Below are positions 45,429 to 54,262 of a DNA stretch of 64,000 bases, piece by piece. A model generated the notes under the pieces. That model did not search any database. It was not told the DNA's origin and saw nothing but the letters and a program-made list of their open reading frames with translations. How positions within the stretch are numbered: position 1 is the first letter of the stretch; each line of letters starts with the position of its first letter. Origin of the DNA: Spirochaetales bacterium (lineage in GTDB: Bacteria; Spirochaetota; Spirochaetia; SZUA-6; RPPD01); NCBI GenBank assembly GCA_016929065.1, contig JAFGJO010000009.1, positions 1-64,000 on the forward strand, in the 5' to 3' direction. Both the position numbers and the translations under genes were made by a program.

Positions 45429-47504
45429 ATGGCATTTGAAAAAATAACAGTGCTTGTCGTTGATGACGATGAGGATGATTTTATTATAATCCGCGAATTG
45501 CTTTCTGCAAATCTTTCGGTTACCTATCAGACCGTATGGGCAGATTCCTACAGCAAAGGGATCAAGACACTGTCCTCGCAGGATTTTGATGTCTGTCTGT
45601 GTGACTACCGGCTCGGCGAAAAAAATGGAATAGAATTCATTCAGGCTGCCACGGCAATTCTTCATCATGTTCCTGTAATTTTACTGACTGGCATGAGTGC
45701 AGAGTTCATTGATATTGAAGCACTTCGGGCCGGTGCAGCCGATTATTTGCAGAAAAATCAGCTGGATGCGCAAGTTCTCGAACGCTCCATTCGATATGCC
45801 CGGGAGCGAAAAAGGATAGACGATGAATTGTATAATGAAAAAGAACAGATACTGGTCACCCTTGAATCAATCGGCGAAGCGGTTATCACCGCAAATAGAC
45901 AAAAGGAAATAATCCATATAAACCGGATCGGCGAAGAGCTGTTGGGAATGCGTTTTGAGGAATTAAAGGGAAAGCAGTTTAATGAAGTAATTCAATTCTA
46001 TAATGAGATCACAGAAGTTCCCGTGATTGATGTGCTGTCCGATGCAATGTTCAATAATATAATAGTCCGGTTTAATGACAATTATGTCTTTACCAACAGG
46101 GGTGGACAGTCATTTGCCATTGAAGCCACTGTTTCACCGGTGCATAACCGCAACAATGAGGTCATCGGCGGGATTGCAGTTATTCTGGATGTCAGCAGAA
46201 CGAGGGAATTGTCAAAAAAAATATCCTATCAGGCGACCCATGATGCACTTACCGGACTGATCAACCGAGTGAGTTTTGAATCAGTCTGCAGAAGGATGCT
46301 CGCAAACGAGGAAGAAGCTGGAGAAAACAATATTCTGCTGTATATGGATCTGGACGGGTTTAAAATCATTAACGACACATGTGGTCATCTGGCAGGGGAT
46401 CAATTGCTTCGCAGCATTCCGGAACTGTTTACGAAGCATATTCGGCAGACAGATATCTGTGCACGGCTGGGCGGTGACGAGTTTGGCATTGTCCTGTGGC
46501 GGTGTTCACTTGAAAAAGCCCTTCCCATTGCCGAAGCAATTTGTGAGGAAATTAAAAAATATCAATTCACCTGGTTTGAAAGGGTCTTTTCGATCGGGAT
46601 CAGTATCGGGATAACTGCAATTAATACACTCGAGGCAGATTCTGTGGACGACCTGGTGAGTCAGGCGGATGAGGCATGTTATGTTGCAAAAAACAAGGGC
46701 GGGAATGCCTGTCACGTGTTTTCCGGGAAGGATCCGAAAATTACCGGAATGTACGGGAACAGGAGTTTTGCACTGACGCTTAATGAGGCACTTCAAAAAA
46801 ATGAGCTGCTGTTGTTTTATCAGCCGATTGTGCCGGCACAGGAAGCCGATACCAGTCAGCGAATTGAACTGCTGGTACGGATCAATGATACAAACGGGAA
46901 TCTGGTAATGCCCGGATCTTTCCTTCCGGCCGCATCCCGGTATAAATTATTGACCGCCCTTGATAAAAAAGTCATCGAAACATTTTTTCTTTATGTTTAT
47001 GAGCATGATTTACAGAGTAAACAACAGTGTTATAATATCAATATTTCCGGACCGACACTGCACGATGTGAGTTTTTTCAGTTTTCTTAAAGAATTGCTTG
47101 CAAAATATTCCATTGACCCTCGCGGGATCTGTTTTGAGATCATGGAAACTGCGGCAATAGACTATTTCAAGACGACAATTGAATTTATCCAAAAATTGAA
47201 ACAGCTGGGATGCGAGTTTGCGATTGATGATTTTGGTTCGGGTGTGGCGACATTTTCCTATATAAAACTGCTTCCGATCGATTATATAAAAATAGACCAG
47301 ACATTCGTTCAAAATTGTGTATCAAATGAGGTTGATGAGGCGATTATTGAATCAATTCACCGGATTGCCCGGCTTCTCCACATCAAAACGGTCGCTGAAG
47401 GGGTAGAAAACCGGGAAGTGTATGACAAAGTAAAGTCATTGGGGATCGATTATATTCAGGGTTTTTTTATTGCCAAACCGGCATCTTTGGGGTACACTGT
47501 ATGA
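45429..47504 (+). CDS. Receiver-PAS-GGDEF-EAL protein (cyclic-di-GMP turnover)
   Basis: A 691-residue cytoplasmic regulator. Receiver at 1-125 (VLVVDDDEDDFI, DVCLCDYRLGEKNG, LQKNQ), PAS at about 135-260, GGDEF at about 270-440 with an intact RLGGDEFG active site, and EAL at about 445-690. The EAL motif reads ELLVR; other catalytic residues seem present (NISGPTL, CFEIMET, IDDFGSG, DYIKIDQTF, DYIQGFF). It could make or degrade c-di-GMP; which prevails is not decided by sequence. aaaggggag precedes the ATG. It overlaps the lone receiver gene by 4 bases (ATGA). Confidence 0.9.
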   Translation: MAFEKITVLVVDDDEDDFIIIRELLSANLSVTYQTVWADSYSKGIKTLSSQDFDVCLCDYRLGEKNGIEFIQAATAILHHVPVILLTGMSAEFIDIEALRAGAADYLQKNQLDAQVLERSIRYARERKRIDDELYNEKEQILVTLESIGEAVITANRQKEIIHINRIGEELLGMRFEELKGKQFNEVIQFYNEITEVPVIDVLSDAMFNNIIVRFNDNYVFTNRGGQSFAIEATVSPVHNRNNEVIGGIAVILDVSRTRELSKKISYQATHDALTGLINRVSFESVCRRMLANEEEAGENNILLYMDLDGFKIINDTCGHLAGDQLLRSIPELFTKHIRQTDICARLGGDEFGIVLWRCSLEKALPIAEAICEEIKKYQFTWFERVFSIGISIGITAINTLEADSVDDLVSQADEACYVAKNKGGNACHVFSGKDPKITGMYGNRSFALTLNEALQKNELLLFYQPIVPAQEADTSQRIELLVRINDTNGNLVMPGSFLPAASRYKLLTALDKKVIETFFLYVYEHDLQSKQQCYNINISGPTLHDVSFFSFLKELLAKYSIDPRGICFEIMETAAIDYFKTTIEFIQKLKQLGCEFAIDDFGSGVATFSYIKLLPIDYIKIDQTFVQNCVSNEVDEAIIESIHRIARLLHIKTVAEGVENREVYDKVKSLGIDYIQGFFIAKPASLGYTV

Positions 47505-47974
47505 AGAGGGATTTTGTGTTCATGGATGACCAGAAAAAAGCGATAGTTATACTTGTTGCCGATGATGATGCAGATGACAGGTTGTTGATCAAGGAAGCGT
47601 TTGAAGAAGCGCGGTTATTAAACCCGATTCATTTTGTTGAGGACGGAGAAGAACTCTTTGACTATTTGAAACGGCGAAAAAAATACACCGATATGCGGGA
47701 CAAGCCGATGCCGGGGCTTTTGCTTCTGGACCTGAACATGCCCAAGAAAAACGGATTTGAAGCCCTTAAGGAGATTAAATCCGATGAATCACTGCGGCAG
47801 CTTCCCATTGTTGTTTTTACCACCTCAAAAATAGAAGAAGATATTTACCGCTCCTATAATCTGGGGGTTAACTCTTTTATTACAAAACCGGTGACCTTCC
47901 AGTCGCTTGTGTCGGTAATGGAAACGCTGGCGCATTACTGGTTTGAAATTGTCGAATTACCGGGTGTAAAATAA
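47501..47974 (+). CDS. Rcp1-type response regulator
   Basis: A 157-residue lone receiver of the kind seen with cyanobacterial phytochromes: VILVADDDADDRLLIKEAFEEARL, LLLLDLNMPKKNGFEAL (Asp acceptor), VVFTTS, and SFITKPVTF (Lys). It has a long loop after strand 3. ATGA overlap with the upstream gene suggests coupled translation. The likely kinase is the REC-histidine kinase encoded divergently next to it; this is inference. ATG at 47522 is an alternative start. Confidence 0.88.
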   Translation: MKRDFVFMDDQKKAIVILVADDDADDRLLIKEAFEEARLLNPIHFVEDGEELFDYLKRRKKYTDMRDKPMPGLLLLDLNMPKKNGFEALKEIKSDESLRQLPIVVFTTSKIEEDIYRSYNLGVNSFITKPVTFQSLVSVMETLAHYWFEIVELPGVK

Positions 47975-47976
47975 TT

Positions 47977-49041
47977 CTATTGGTTTTTTATCGGAATTCT
48001 GATCCGGTAACAGGTGCCGTTTTTATTTTCCAGAAATATTTTTCCACCAAGTTGTTCTTCTGCAAGAATAACAACAAGGAACATTCCGAGTGTTTCAGAT
48101 TTATGCGGATCAAAGTCTTTCGGCAGACCAGCCCCGTTATCCTGAAACACAAGATCTCCCTCATTGTTGTTTATTTTTGTGTAGGTAATGCTGATTTCGG
48201 GATTTTCGGAAAATGATTCCGGAAATGCATATTTTAACGCGTTGGAGAGCAGCTCATTGATGATCAGTCCGCATGGAACTGCACGGTCTATACCAAAGAC
48301 AAGTTCTTTTACACTGATTTTCAGCGTCACCTTGTCCCGTTCAATTTTGTAAGTGTTAAACAGGTCTGATGCAAGACTTTCGATGTATTCTGAAAAATTA
48401 ATGTGATTAAAATCATCCGTATGGTACAGCTTCTCATGAATCATTGCGATTGTGCGTATTCGGTTCTGGCTTTCCTTGAACATCATCAGGTCCTGGTTGT
48501 CGAGGATATACCGTGACTGGAGATTTAAAAGGCTTGAAATCACCTGCAGATTGTTTTTTACACGGTGATGGATTTCCTTGAGCAGTATTTCCTTTTCTTT
48601 TAACGAAGATTTTATCATCTCCTCGGTCTTTTTTCTTTCCACAGAATAACTGATAACACGTGCCAGCAGATTCCCGGAAATTTCGCCTTTGACCAGATAA
48701 TCCTGAGCGCCTTCTTTGACTGCAAGAATTCCGAGCGTCTTGTCATTCAGGCCGGTGAGGACAACAATGGGTACAGTTTCGTCGGCATTAAGAATCTTTT
48801 TCAAGGTTTCAAGTCCGTGACTGTCCGGCAGGTTGAGGTCCATCAGGATAATGTCAAAAACGGATTTTTTCATTTTTTCGAGTGCATCTTCCAGTTTTGT
48901 TGAAGTGTCAAGATTAAACCGGAAATCGACAGTATCGGTCAGCATCGATTTTATGATAAAGATATCATCATCATCATCTTCAATCATCAGAATCTGGTAA
49001 ATTTCGGGAATCGGCTGTTGCTTGAAGTTGTTTGTTTCCAT
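47977..49041 (-). CDS. Receiver-histidine kinase (HisKA_2 type)
   Basis: A 354-residue protein. Receiver at about 15-130 (ILMIEDDDDDIFII, DIILMDLNLPDSHG, YLVKGE), then a HisKA_2-type helix (EKEILLKEIHHRVKNNLQVISSLLNLQS; His in the middle), then the ATPase (NELLSNALKYAFPE, FQDNGAGLP, TLGMFLVVILAEEQLGG). This N-terminal-receiver order makes a soluble kinase that is itself controlled by phosphorylation. The gene is convergent with the REC-only gene, with a two-base gap, and divergent from the HD-GYP gene. Confidence 0.9.
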   Translation of the reverse strand: METNNFKQQPIPEIYQILMIEDDDDDIFIIKSMLTDTVDFRFNLDTSTKLEDALEKMKKSVFDIILMDLNLPDSHGLETLKKILNADETVPIVVLTGLNDKTLGILAVKEGAQDYLVKGEISGNLLARVISYSVERKKTEEMIKSSLKEKEILLKEIHHRVKNNLQVISSLLNLQSRYILDNQDLMMFKESQNRIRTIAMIHEKLYHTDDFNHINFSEYIESLASDLFNTYKIERDKVTLKISVKELVFGIDRAVPCGLIINELLSNALKYAFPESFSENPEISITYTKINNNEGDLVFQDNGAGLPKDFDPHKSETLGMFLVVILAEEQLGGKIFLENKNGTCYRIRIPIKNQ

Positions 49042-49189
49042 ATCCTATTTTTATCTTACTCCAAAATCGGATAATTTGCGAGTATTTTATCACAGCGGTC
49101 AGCCAAAATTATATAATCTGCCCACCTGGTTGTTTTGCTTTTTTCAATGGCATCCCGGACCACGTTATTTTTCTGTACATATATTCTCC

Positions 49190-49217
49190 TTTACAATATT
49201 TTTAAATAAATTATAAT
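49190..49217 (+). promoter_or_regulatory. Sigma-70-type promoter of the HD-GYP gene
   Basis: TTTACA (49190-49195), 16-bp spacer, TATAAT (49212-49217), 70 bases before the ATG at 49287. Confidence 0.6.
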
Positions 49218-49286
49218 CAAGGATGAATACATAAAAATAAACCGGCAATGAGCCGGAACAACATTTTTTGAAATACAGGGAGAACA

Positions 49287-50510
49287 ATGACAGCCGGAAA
49301 ACAGCAGTTGAAACATCTGATACAGCTTGATTGTGAGTTGAACAGGGTAAAAGATCTTGACATTCTCCTTGAGCGCATTCTCTTTGAAGCGCGAAAAATG
49401 GTGGGTGCCGATGCGGGATCCATTTATGTTATGGAAGAGGGGAAACTGGCGATAAAATATGCCCAGAATGATTCCATTCAGGCGAGCCTTCCCAAAGGGC
49501 AAAAACTGATTTATTCCCTGTTCACGATAGATATTAACACAAAGAGTATTTCGGGGTATGTAGCAGCCACTGGCGCAGTTATAAACATTCCCGATGTGTA
49601 TACAATTCCTGATTCTGCACCCTATTCATATGACTCGACCTATGACAAAATCTCGGGATACTCGTCAAAATCAATGCTTGCGATTCCTCTCAAGGCAAAT
49701 ACCGGAAAAATACTGGGTGTGATTCAGGTCATTAATTCGAAAGACAAGGAAGGAAATATAGTACCGTTTACAAATGATGATGAGCTTTTTGTGACGCATT
49801 TTGCGGATAATGCGACTGTTGCACTTGAAAGAGCACAAATGACCCGTACAATTATCCTGCGGATGATCAGGATGGCGGAACTGCGCGATCCCAAGGAAAC
49901 CGGGATGCATGTTAACCGTGTTGCAGGTTATTCTGTTGAGCTGTATGAAGCATACGCACGAAAAAAGGCAATTCCGGAAAGTGAAATCCAGCGCAACAGG
50001 GATATCCTGCGCATGGCGGCAATGCTGCATGATGTCGGCAAAGTTGCAATTTCCGATTCAATTTTAAAAAAGCCGGGACGGTTTACTCCTGAAGAATTCG
50101 AGATTATGAAGGGACATACGTTTTTGGGAGCACAGCTGTTTACCGGTAATGAACAGTCGGATTTTGACGAGATCGCCAAAACAATTGCCCTGACACACCA
50201 TGAAAAATGGAACGGGGAAGGGTATCCCGGATATTTTGAGGGGATGAAGCCGCCGGAGAATATACATGAGAACCGTGGTTTAAGCGGGATGGATATTCCC
50301 CTTTTCGGCCGTATTGTATCCATTGCCGATGTATACGATGCACTGATTTCAAAACGGGTATATAAAGATGAATGGCCGGAAGAGCAGGTTCTCACTGAAA
50401 TCGAAAAAATGTCAGGTTCGAGCTTTGATCCTGAACTGGTGGATATTTTTTTTGAGATTCTGCCCATGTTGAAGCATATCGCCAGCAGGTATCAGGAAGA
50501 GGAAGAATAA
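49287..50510 (+). CDS. GAF-HD-GYP cyclic-di-GMP phosphodiesterase
   Basis: A 407-residue protein. GAF at about 20-185 (ARKMVGADAGSIYVMEEGKL), then HD-GYP at about 190-400: LRMAAMLHDVGKVAISDSILKKPGRFT, MKGHTFLGAQLF, LTHHEKWNGEGYPG, and SIADVYDALISKRVYK. All family residues look present, so it should break down c-di-GMP to pGpG or GMP. The GAF may bind a small ligand. agggag lies before the ATG. It precedes the PilZ-like gene by 26 bases and may be in one operon with it. Confidence 0.92.
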   Translation: MTAGKQQLKHLIQLDCELNRVKDLDILLERILFEARKMVGADAGSIYVMEEGKLAIKYAQNDSIQASLPKGQKLIYSLFTIDINTKSISGYVAATGAVINIPDVYTIPDSAPYSYDSTYDKISGYSSKSMLAIPLKANTGKILGVIQVINSKDKEGNIVPFTNDDELFVTHFADNATVALERAQMTRTIILRMIRMAELRDPKETGMHVNRVAGYSVELYEAYARKKAIPESEIQRNRDILRMAAMLHDVGKVAISDSILKKPGRFTPEEFEIMKGHTFLGAQLFTGNEQSDFDEIAKTIALTHHEKWNGEGYPGYFEGMKPPENIHENRGLSGMDIPLFGRIVSIADVYDALISKRVYKDEWPEEQVLTEIEKMSGSSFDPELVDIFFEILPMLKHIASRYQEEEE

Positions 50511-50536
50511 CCCACTCTCAATGGAGGCAACCACTT

Positions 50537-51355
50537 ATGCCGGAGCAGCCTTTCGCTCCAACAGTTAAAGTCTATTTTGTTGAACCCGTACAGACGATTG
50601 CAGTCGTCATAAATTTACTCATAAAAATGAACTTTGAGGTTTATTCGGTATCGCGAACTGACAGGGATAAACTTCTTCATATCCTCAATCAAAATAAACG
50701 GAATGTTGTTTATTTTTGTCTCCTGAATGAAAAGGATGCACCTGAATGTGTGAAATACCTGGAGGCAATTCAAAAGTCAGGAGATATCAACACCCAGATT
50801 GGTGTGTTTGTTTCATCGATCATCGGTTATGCAATACGGAAGGTTTTTTTAAGCCAGGGGGTGGCGACCATTGATCTGCAGCATTTGAAATCAAAACCTG
50901 TGGAAACCTTAAAGAAAGTATTGTTATATTTTGATGCCCGGGAAAAAAGGGCCTATGTCCGGGCCAGGGCTTTGGGAGTATGTCAGGCTTTTTTTACGAT
51001 AAAAAATCTTTCCGATCCGCTGAAAGCAGATATCATTGATATCTCTGTCTATGCGTTCACATGTAAAATCAGACAGGATGAAAAGCTCTTTTTTTCACAT
51101 AAAGAATACATTCAGGAAGTCACACTGTTGCTGCGCGGGAGACGAATCAGGATTTCAGCTCGTCTGATGGGTTTTGATAAAGCAAATCCGGATATTGCTA
51201 TTTTCCTGATATGTTCGACTAAAATTGTGAAAAATCAGCTTGAGTATCATCAGGTATTGCCTTCTGATGTCAAGCATGTTCTCTATGACTATATTGAATA
51301 CTATCTCAAGGAAGATATTAAGTTGCAGCTGCAGAAAATATCAACTGATAGCTGA
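50537..51355 (+). CDS. Receiver-like protein with PilZ-like C-terminal domain
   Basis: A 272-residue protein. Residues 1-135 have an alpha/beta fold like a receiver (TVKVYFVEPVQTIAVVINLLIKMNFEVYSV), but the phosphoacceptor position is not an aspartate (VVYFCLLNEKD). Residues about 145-265 resemble PilZ (KRAYVRARALG..., KADIIDISVYAFTCKI), with an R-rich start and a D-x-S-x-x-A/G element, which would bind c-di-GMP. The match is diverged, so binding should be tested. It follows the HD-GYP gene by 26 bases. Confidence 0.6.
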   Translation: MPEQPFAPTVKVYFVEPVQTIAVVINLLIKMNFEVYSVSRTDRDKLLHILNQNKRNVVYFCLLNEKDAPECVKYLEAIQKSGDINTQIGVFVSSIIGYAIRKVFLSQGVATIDLQHLKSKPVETLKKVLLYFDAREKRAYVRARALGVCQAFFTIKNLSDPLKADIIDISVYAFTCKIRQDEKLFFSHKEYIQEVTLLLRGRRIRISARLMGFDKANPDIAIFLICSTKIVKNQLEYHQVLPSDVKHVLYDYIEYYLKEDIKLQLQKISTDS

Positions 51356-51419
51356 TAATTTGCCGAAAAGAATGTATAATTATTTCAGTGGATGTGGTTT
51401 TTTAGTGGGAGGATATTTT

Positions 51420-51911
51420 ATGTTAAAAAAAGGCCTTTTTAGTCTGTGCTGCACGATTGTTATTCTGCTCTCCGGCTGTCAGGATCAGTCTTTTGATCCG
51501 GCTACATTTCAGCTTGATGAATCCCTGTTTACATCTGAAAAATCCCAGAGTGAAATGAATCAAAAAGCGCAGGATGAATATAAACGGGCAGAAAAGAATT
51601 TAAACCGGATGGTTAAGACTATCATTGAGAAATACAGTAATAATACTGATGTGGTGGATAATTTACAGAAGGCTCAGGATGCCTGGAAGCAATACCGGGA
51701 ATTTCATATGAAGAGTATTTTCCCCGGTCCGACCTATGTATGGGGTTCTGCGTACAGCATGTCATATTATATTGAGATGTCCAGAGTCACCTGGCTGCGT
51801 GCCCGCGAGTTATATAAATGGGTTTCCCCTGGAAAAGCGGGAGAAACATATCCCGATCAATGGCACGGCAGTTATGGAATGTACAGGCAAGTACCTGCCG
51901 GGGAAAAATAA
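51420..51911 (+). CDS. LprI/DUF1311-like lipoprotein
   Basis: 163 residues from ATG at 51420, with gggagga upstream. Lipobox LLSGC. The body has the DUF1311 pattern: MNQKAQDEYKRAEKNLNRMVKTIIEKY and LQKAQDAWKQYREFH. In Mycobacterium, LprI inhibits lysozyme; this has not been shown for most members. Probably an envelope protein. Its stop codon abuts the convergent gene. Confidence 0.75.
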   Translation: MLKKGLFSLCCTIVILLSGCQDQSFDPATFQLDESLFTSEKSQSEMNQKAQDEYKRAEKNLNRMVKTIIEKYSNNTDVVDNLQKAQDAWKQYREFHMKSIFPGPTYVWGSAYSMSYYIEMSRVTWLRARELYKWVSPGKAGETYPDQWHGSYGMYRQVPAGEK

Positions 51912-52394
51912 TCAGTATTTATACCCGAATTTTCGAAGCAGATCGCGACGATCTTTTTTATCGGTTTCTGACTCGATTCCTTTTGGGGAAGAACCGTCAA
52001 TCACTCCGATAATTCCCCGACCCTGGGCAGTTTGCATGACAATGATTTCAAGCGGATTGGCGGTGGCACAGAAAATATGTACAACTTCCTGGCAGAGTTT
52101 AATTTGTGTGAGGACGTTTATAGGAAAGGCATTTTTCAGTATGAGGAAAAAAGTGTGTCCGGCTCCCACTTTGGCGGCATTGGCCGCTGCGGTTTTTACC
52201 AGCTCCGGATTGTTTCCCTCGGTACGGACAAGACAGGGGCCGGAAGCTTCACAAAATGCAAGGCCAAACAGCGCCTGCGGTACTGAAGAAATCACAATTT
52301 CTGAAATATCCTCGACTGTTTTAATAAAATGCGACTGACCGACAATTATATTGCATCCTTCGGGAATCGCGATGCTGATTGATTTGGTTTCCAT
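51912..52394 (-). CDS. Adenosine-specific-kinase family protein
   Basis: A 160-residue protein of the family annotated 'adenosine-specific kinase' (found chiefly in archaea and some thermophiles). Family text: IIVGQSHFIKTVEDISE, LAFCEASGPCLVRTEGN, AAKVGAGHTFFLILKNAFPINVLTQIK, EVVHIFCATANPLEIIV, and QGRGIIGVIDGSSPKGIE. Physiological role is not well established. Convergent with the LprI-like gene, zero gap. Single gene. Confidence 0.88.
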   Translation of the reverse strand: METKSISIAIPEGCNIIVGQSHFIKTVEDISEIVISSVPQALFGLAFCEASGPCLVRTEGNNPELVKTAAANAAKVGAGHTFFLILKNAFPINVLTQIKLCQEVVHIFCATANPLEIIVMQTAQGRGIIGVIDGSSPKGIESETDKKDRRDLLRKFGYKY

Positions 52395-52461
52395 GGGGCC
52401 TCCTGTTTGTCATTCCAAAATTTGATCGGGGAATTTATTATGGCAATACTGTCATTTTAAA

Positions 52462-52487
52462 CAGATTTTCGCTTTCGTAGGAATGAC
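52462..52487 (-). repeat. Diverged copy of the REP-like palindrome
   Basis: Reverse-strand sequence matches the repeat at 1841-1866 at 22 of 26 positions; the stem has decayed on one side. It sits in the loop and right arm of a 12-bp inverted repeat (52445-52456 with 52482-52493). Confidence 0.65.
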
Positions 52488-52561
52488 AGTATTTGACAAA
52501 GAACACATGTATCGAAAAATAATGTTCTATTCATCATATGGACAATTTGTCAGCAACGTAT

Positions 52562-54259
52562 TTATCCCCTGATTAAATCCAGGTTCACTTCGACGGCAAT
52601 ACAGGGCATGACTATATTCCAGGCTTCGAGTATTTCCGGATGTATTTCACCCATAAGCCCGACCTCTTTGTTCCCAAAAATGATCCGGGCAGAGCGGCCG
52701 CCTATAAACCGGGGGTCCTCAAGTGGTGCGAGTGTGTATTCTTTTCCCATATAAAAAAACAGGCCGGAAACAAGAGCGCTTGCCTCATTAAACCCGACTT
52801 CACTCTCGGCAACCAAAAAAGCAAGATGATTTTCTGTTTTTGAGCCGTAATTCTCTGTACTGTCTTTTCGTGCAATTTTACCTGATTCGAAGATCCGGTG
52901 CGGATATACCGCATTCGCCGAAACCGATTCTGACATCAGCAGATTGGGAAGGATGGAATTGCGTACAATTTCATAGTTCTCGGTCATGGGGTTGAGGATT
53001 TCAATGACGTCTGTACCGGGGATTTTCATTTTCTCGATAAAATCCTTTTTTGAACCCAGGTAGTTGTATATCATTTCCTGAAATCCAAGGCCGGTCATTA
53101 TTTCCCGTGCCTTTCGGGAAAACTCTTCCTGCGGACTCAGGCGGCCGACGGTAAAGTCCTTCGGCATGACCGGGGTAAACGCCTTGAGCCCCTTGCCCAT
53201 GACGATTTCTTCGATGATATCGACCGGATGCATAAAATCATTTCGAAACTCCGGGGGAGCGAGAATAATGGAGTTTTTGTCAATTCGAACCGGATTGCCC
53301 ATCCGTTCAATCGCTTTTGCCGCCTCATCGACTGATATAACGTCTCCGAGCAGCTTTATTGCATCCTCAATATTCAGTTGTATTTCTTTCTGGAAATAAA
53401 ACGGAGTGGTAATCTCTTTTCCATAGGGAGTATCATACGGGTATACCACCGTGACCGGTTCGATGCTGTACCCCGCATCTGCGAGATCACAGGCAACAAC
53501 CGAACAGGCGAGAAGCAGCGTGTCGATATCAGTCCCGGTCAGTTCCACAAACAGTTTTTCATCTCCCACTTTAACCGCCCCGAGTTTTGCACTGTTGATG
53601 ATCGGCGGAAAACTCAACACCTCACCGTTCGCATCTGTTAAAAACGGATAACGGGGAAAATCTTTCACAATCAAACCAAATTCAATCCCCTTTGGATGCT
53701 GTTCACAGATTTCCCGCAGCGACAATTCCCTGTCGAACTCCAGCGGGACAAACATTGTTTTGTCGGGATCTGCAGCTGAATACTGGATGGGATATGATAT
53801 AATATTTTCCCGATACACTCCCATTGCAATGGTTTTTCGTTTGCTGCCGTAATTGCCGCAGAGTTTTTCCTGGGACTGAATGAGATCGATCAGATGCGCA
53901 TCATCGATTTTCGGCCCGGTTGCCACGAATGCTGCAATAAAAGGGCGGATGTTTTTCAGATTTTTATCAACGATGATTTTCTTTTTTTCGTTTTTCTGCT
54001 GTTTTGCCTGTGTTGAGAAAAAACCGTATGCTTTTCTTTTTTCGCCGCGGTAACAGGCGAGCTGGCGCGCGAGTCCCATCGTCGACCATAAGTCGGGGCG
54101 GTTGGTGTCATTGAGTTCTATTTTTAACACGCCGGAAGCGTCATCGATTTCATCAAGCTCGCCTTTTGCGCATTCCAGTATGTCGACCAGTTCATCAGGG
54201 GTAAGTTTTTTCCCGACCTGGGAGTAAAATATATCTCTGTTTACTTCAATTTTTGGCAC
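52562..54259 (-). CDS. pheT: Phenylalanyl-tRNA synthetase beta chain, archaeal type
   Basis: A 565-residue subunit of the short archaeal/eukaryal form, clearly shorter than the usual bacterial chain of about 790. It begins MPKIEVNRDIFYSQVGKKLTPDELVDILECAKGELDEID, which replaces the bacterial tRNA-binding domain. Later phrases: ELNDTNRPDLWSTMGLARQLACYRG, the B5 domain region with EEIVMGKGLKAF, and HLAFLVAESEVGFNEASALV. With PheS it charges tRNA-Phe. Two bases separate it from pheS. Spirochaetes are known to carry this type. Confidence 0.96.
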   Translation of the reverse strand: MPKIEVNRDIFYSQVGKKLTPDELVDILECAKGELDEIDDASGVLKIELNDTNRPDLWSTMGLARQLACYRGEKRKAYGFFSTQAKQQKNEKKKIIVDKNLKNIRPFIAAFVATGPKIDDAHLIDLIQSQEKLCGNYGSKRKTIAMGVYRENIISYPIQYSAADPDKTMFVPLEFDRELSLREICEQHPKGIEFGLIVKDFPRYPFLTDANGEVLSFPPIINSAKLGAVKVGDEKLFVELTGTDIDTLLLACSVVACDLADAGYSIEPVTVVYPYDTPYGKEITTPFYFQKEIQLNIEDAIKLLGDVISVDEAAKAIERMGNPVRIDKNSIILAPPEFRNDFMHPVDIIEEIVMGKGLKAFTPVMPKDFTVGRLSPQEEFSRKAREIMTGLGFQEMIYNYLGSKKDFIEKMKIPGTDVIEILNPMTENYEIVRNSILPNLLMSESVSANAVYPHRIFESGKIARKDSTENYGSKTENHLAFLVAESEVGFNEASALVSGLFFYMGKEYTLAPLEDPRFIGGRSARIIFGNKEVGLMGEIHPEILEAWNIVMPCIAVEVNLDLIRG

Positions 54260-54262
54260 AAT

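Noticed and set aside
49242-49256. Small hairpin ccggc-aatga-gccgg before the HD-GYP gene as terminator
   Set aside because: It lies downstream of the likely promoter and has no direct T-run; only 5 bp of stem.
52445-52493. 12-bp inverted repeat as a terminator between the adenosine-kinase-like gene and pheT
   Set aside because: No T-run on either strand and 25-nt loop; better explained as part of a decayed REP-like repeat.
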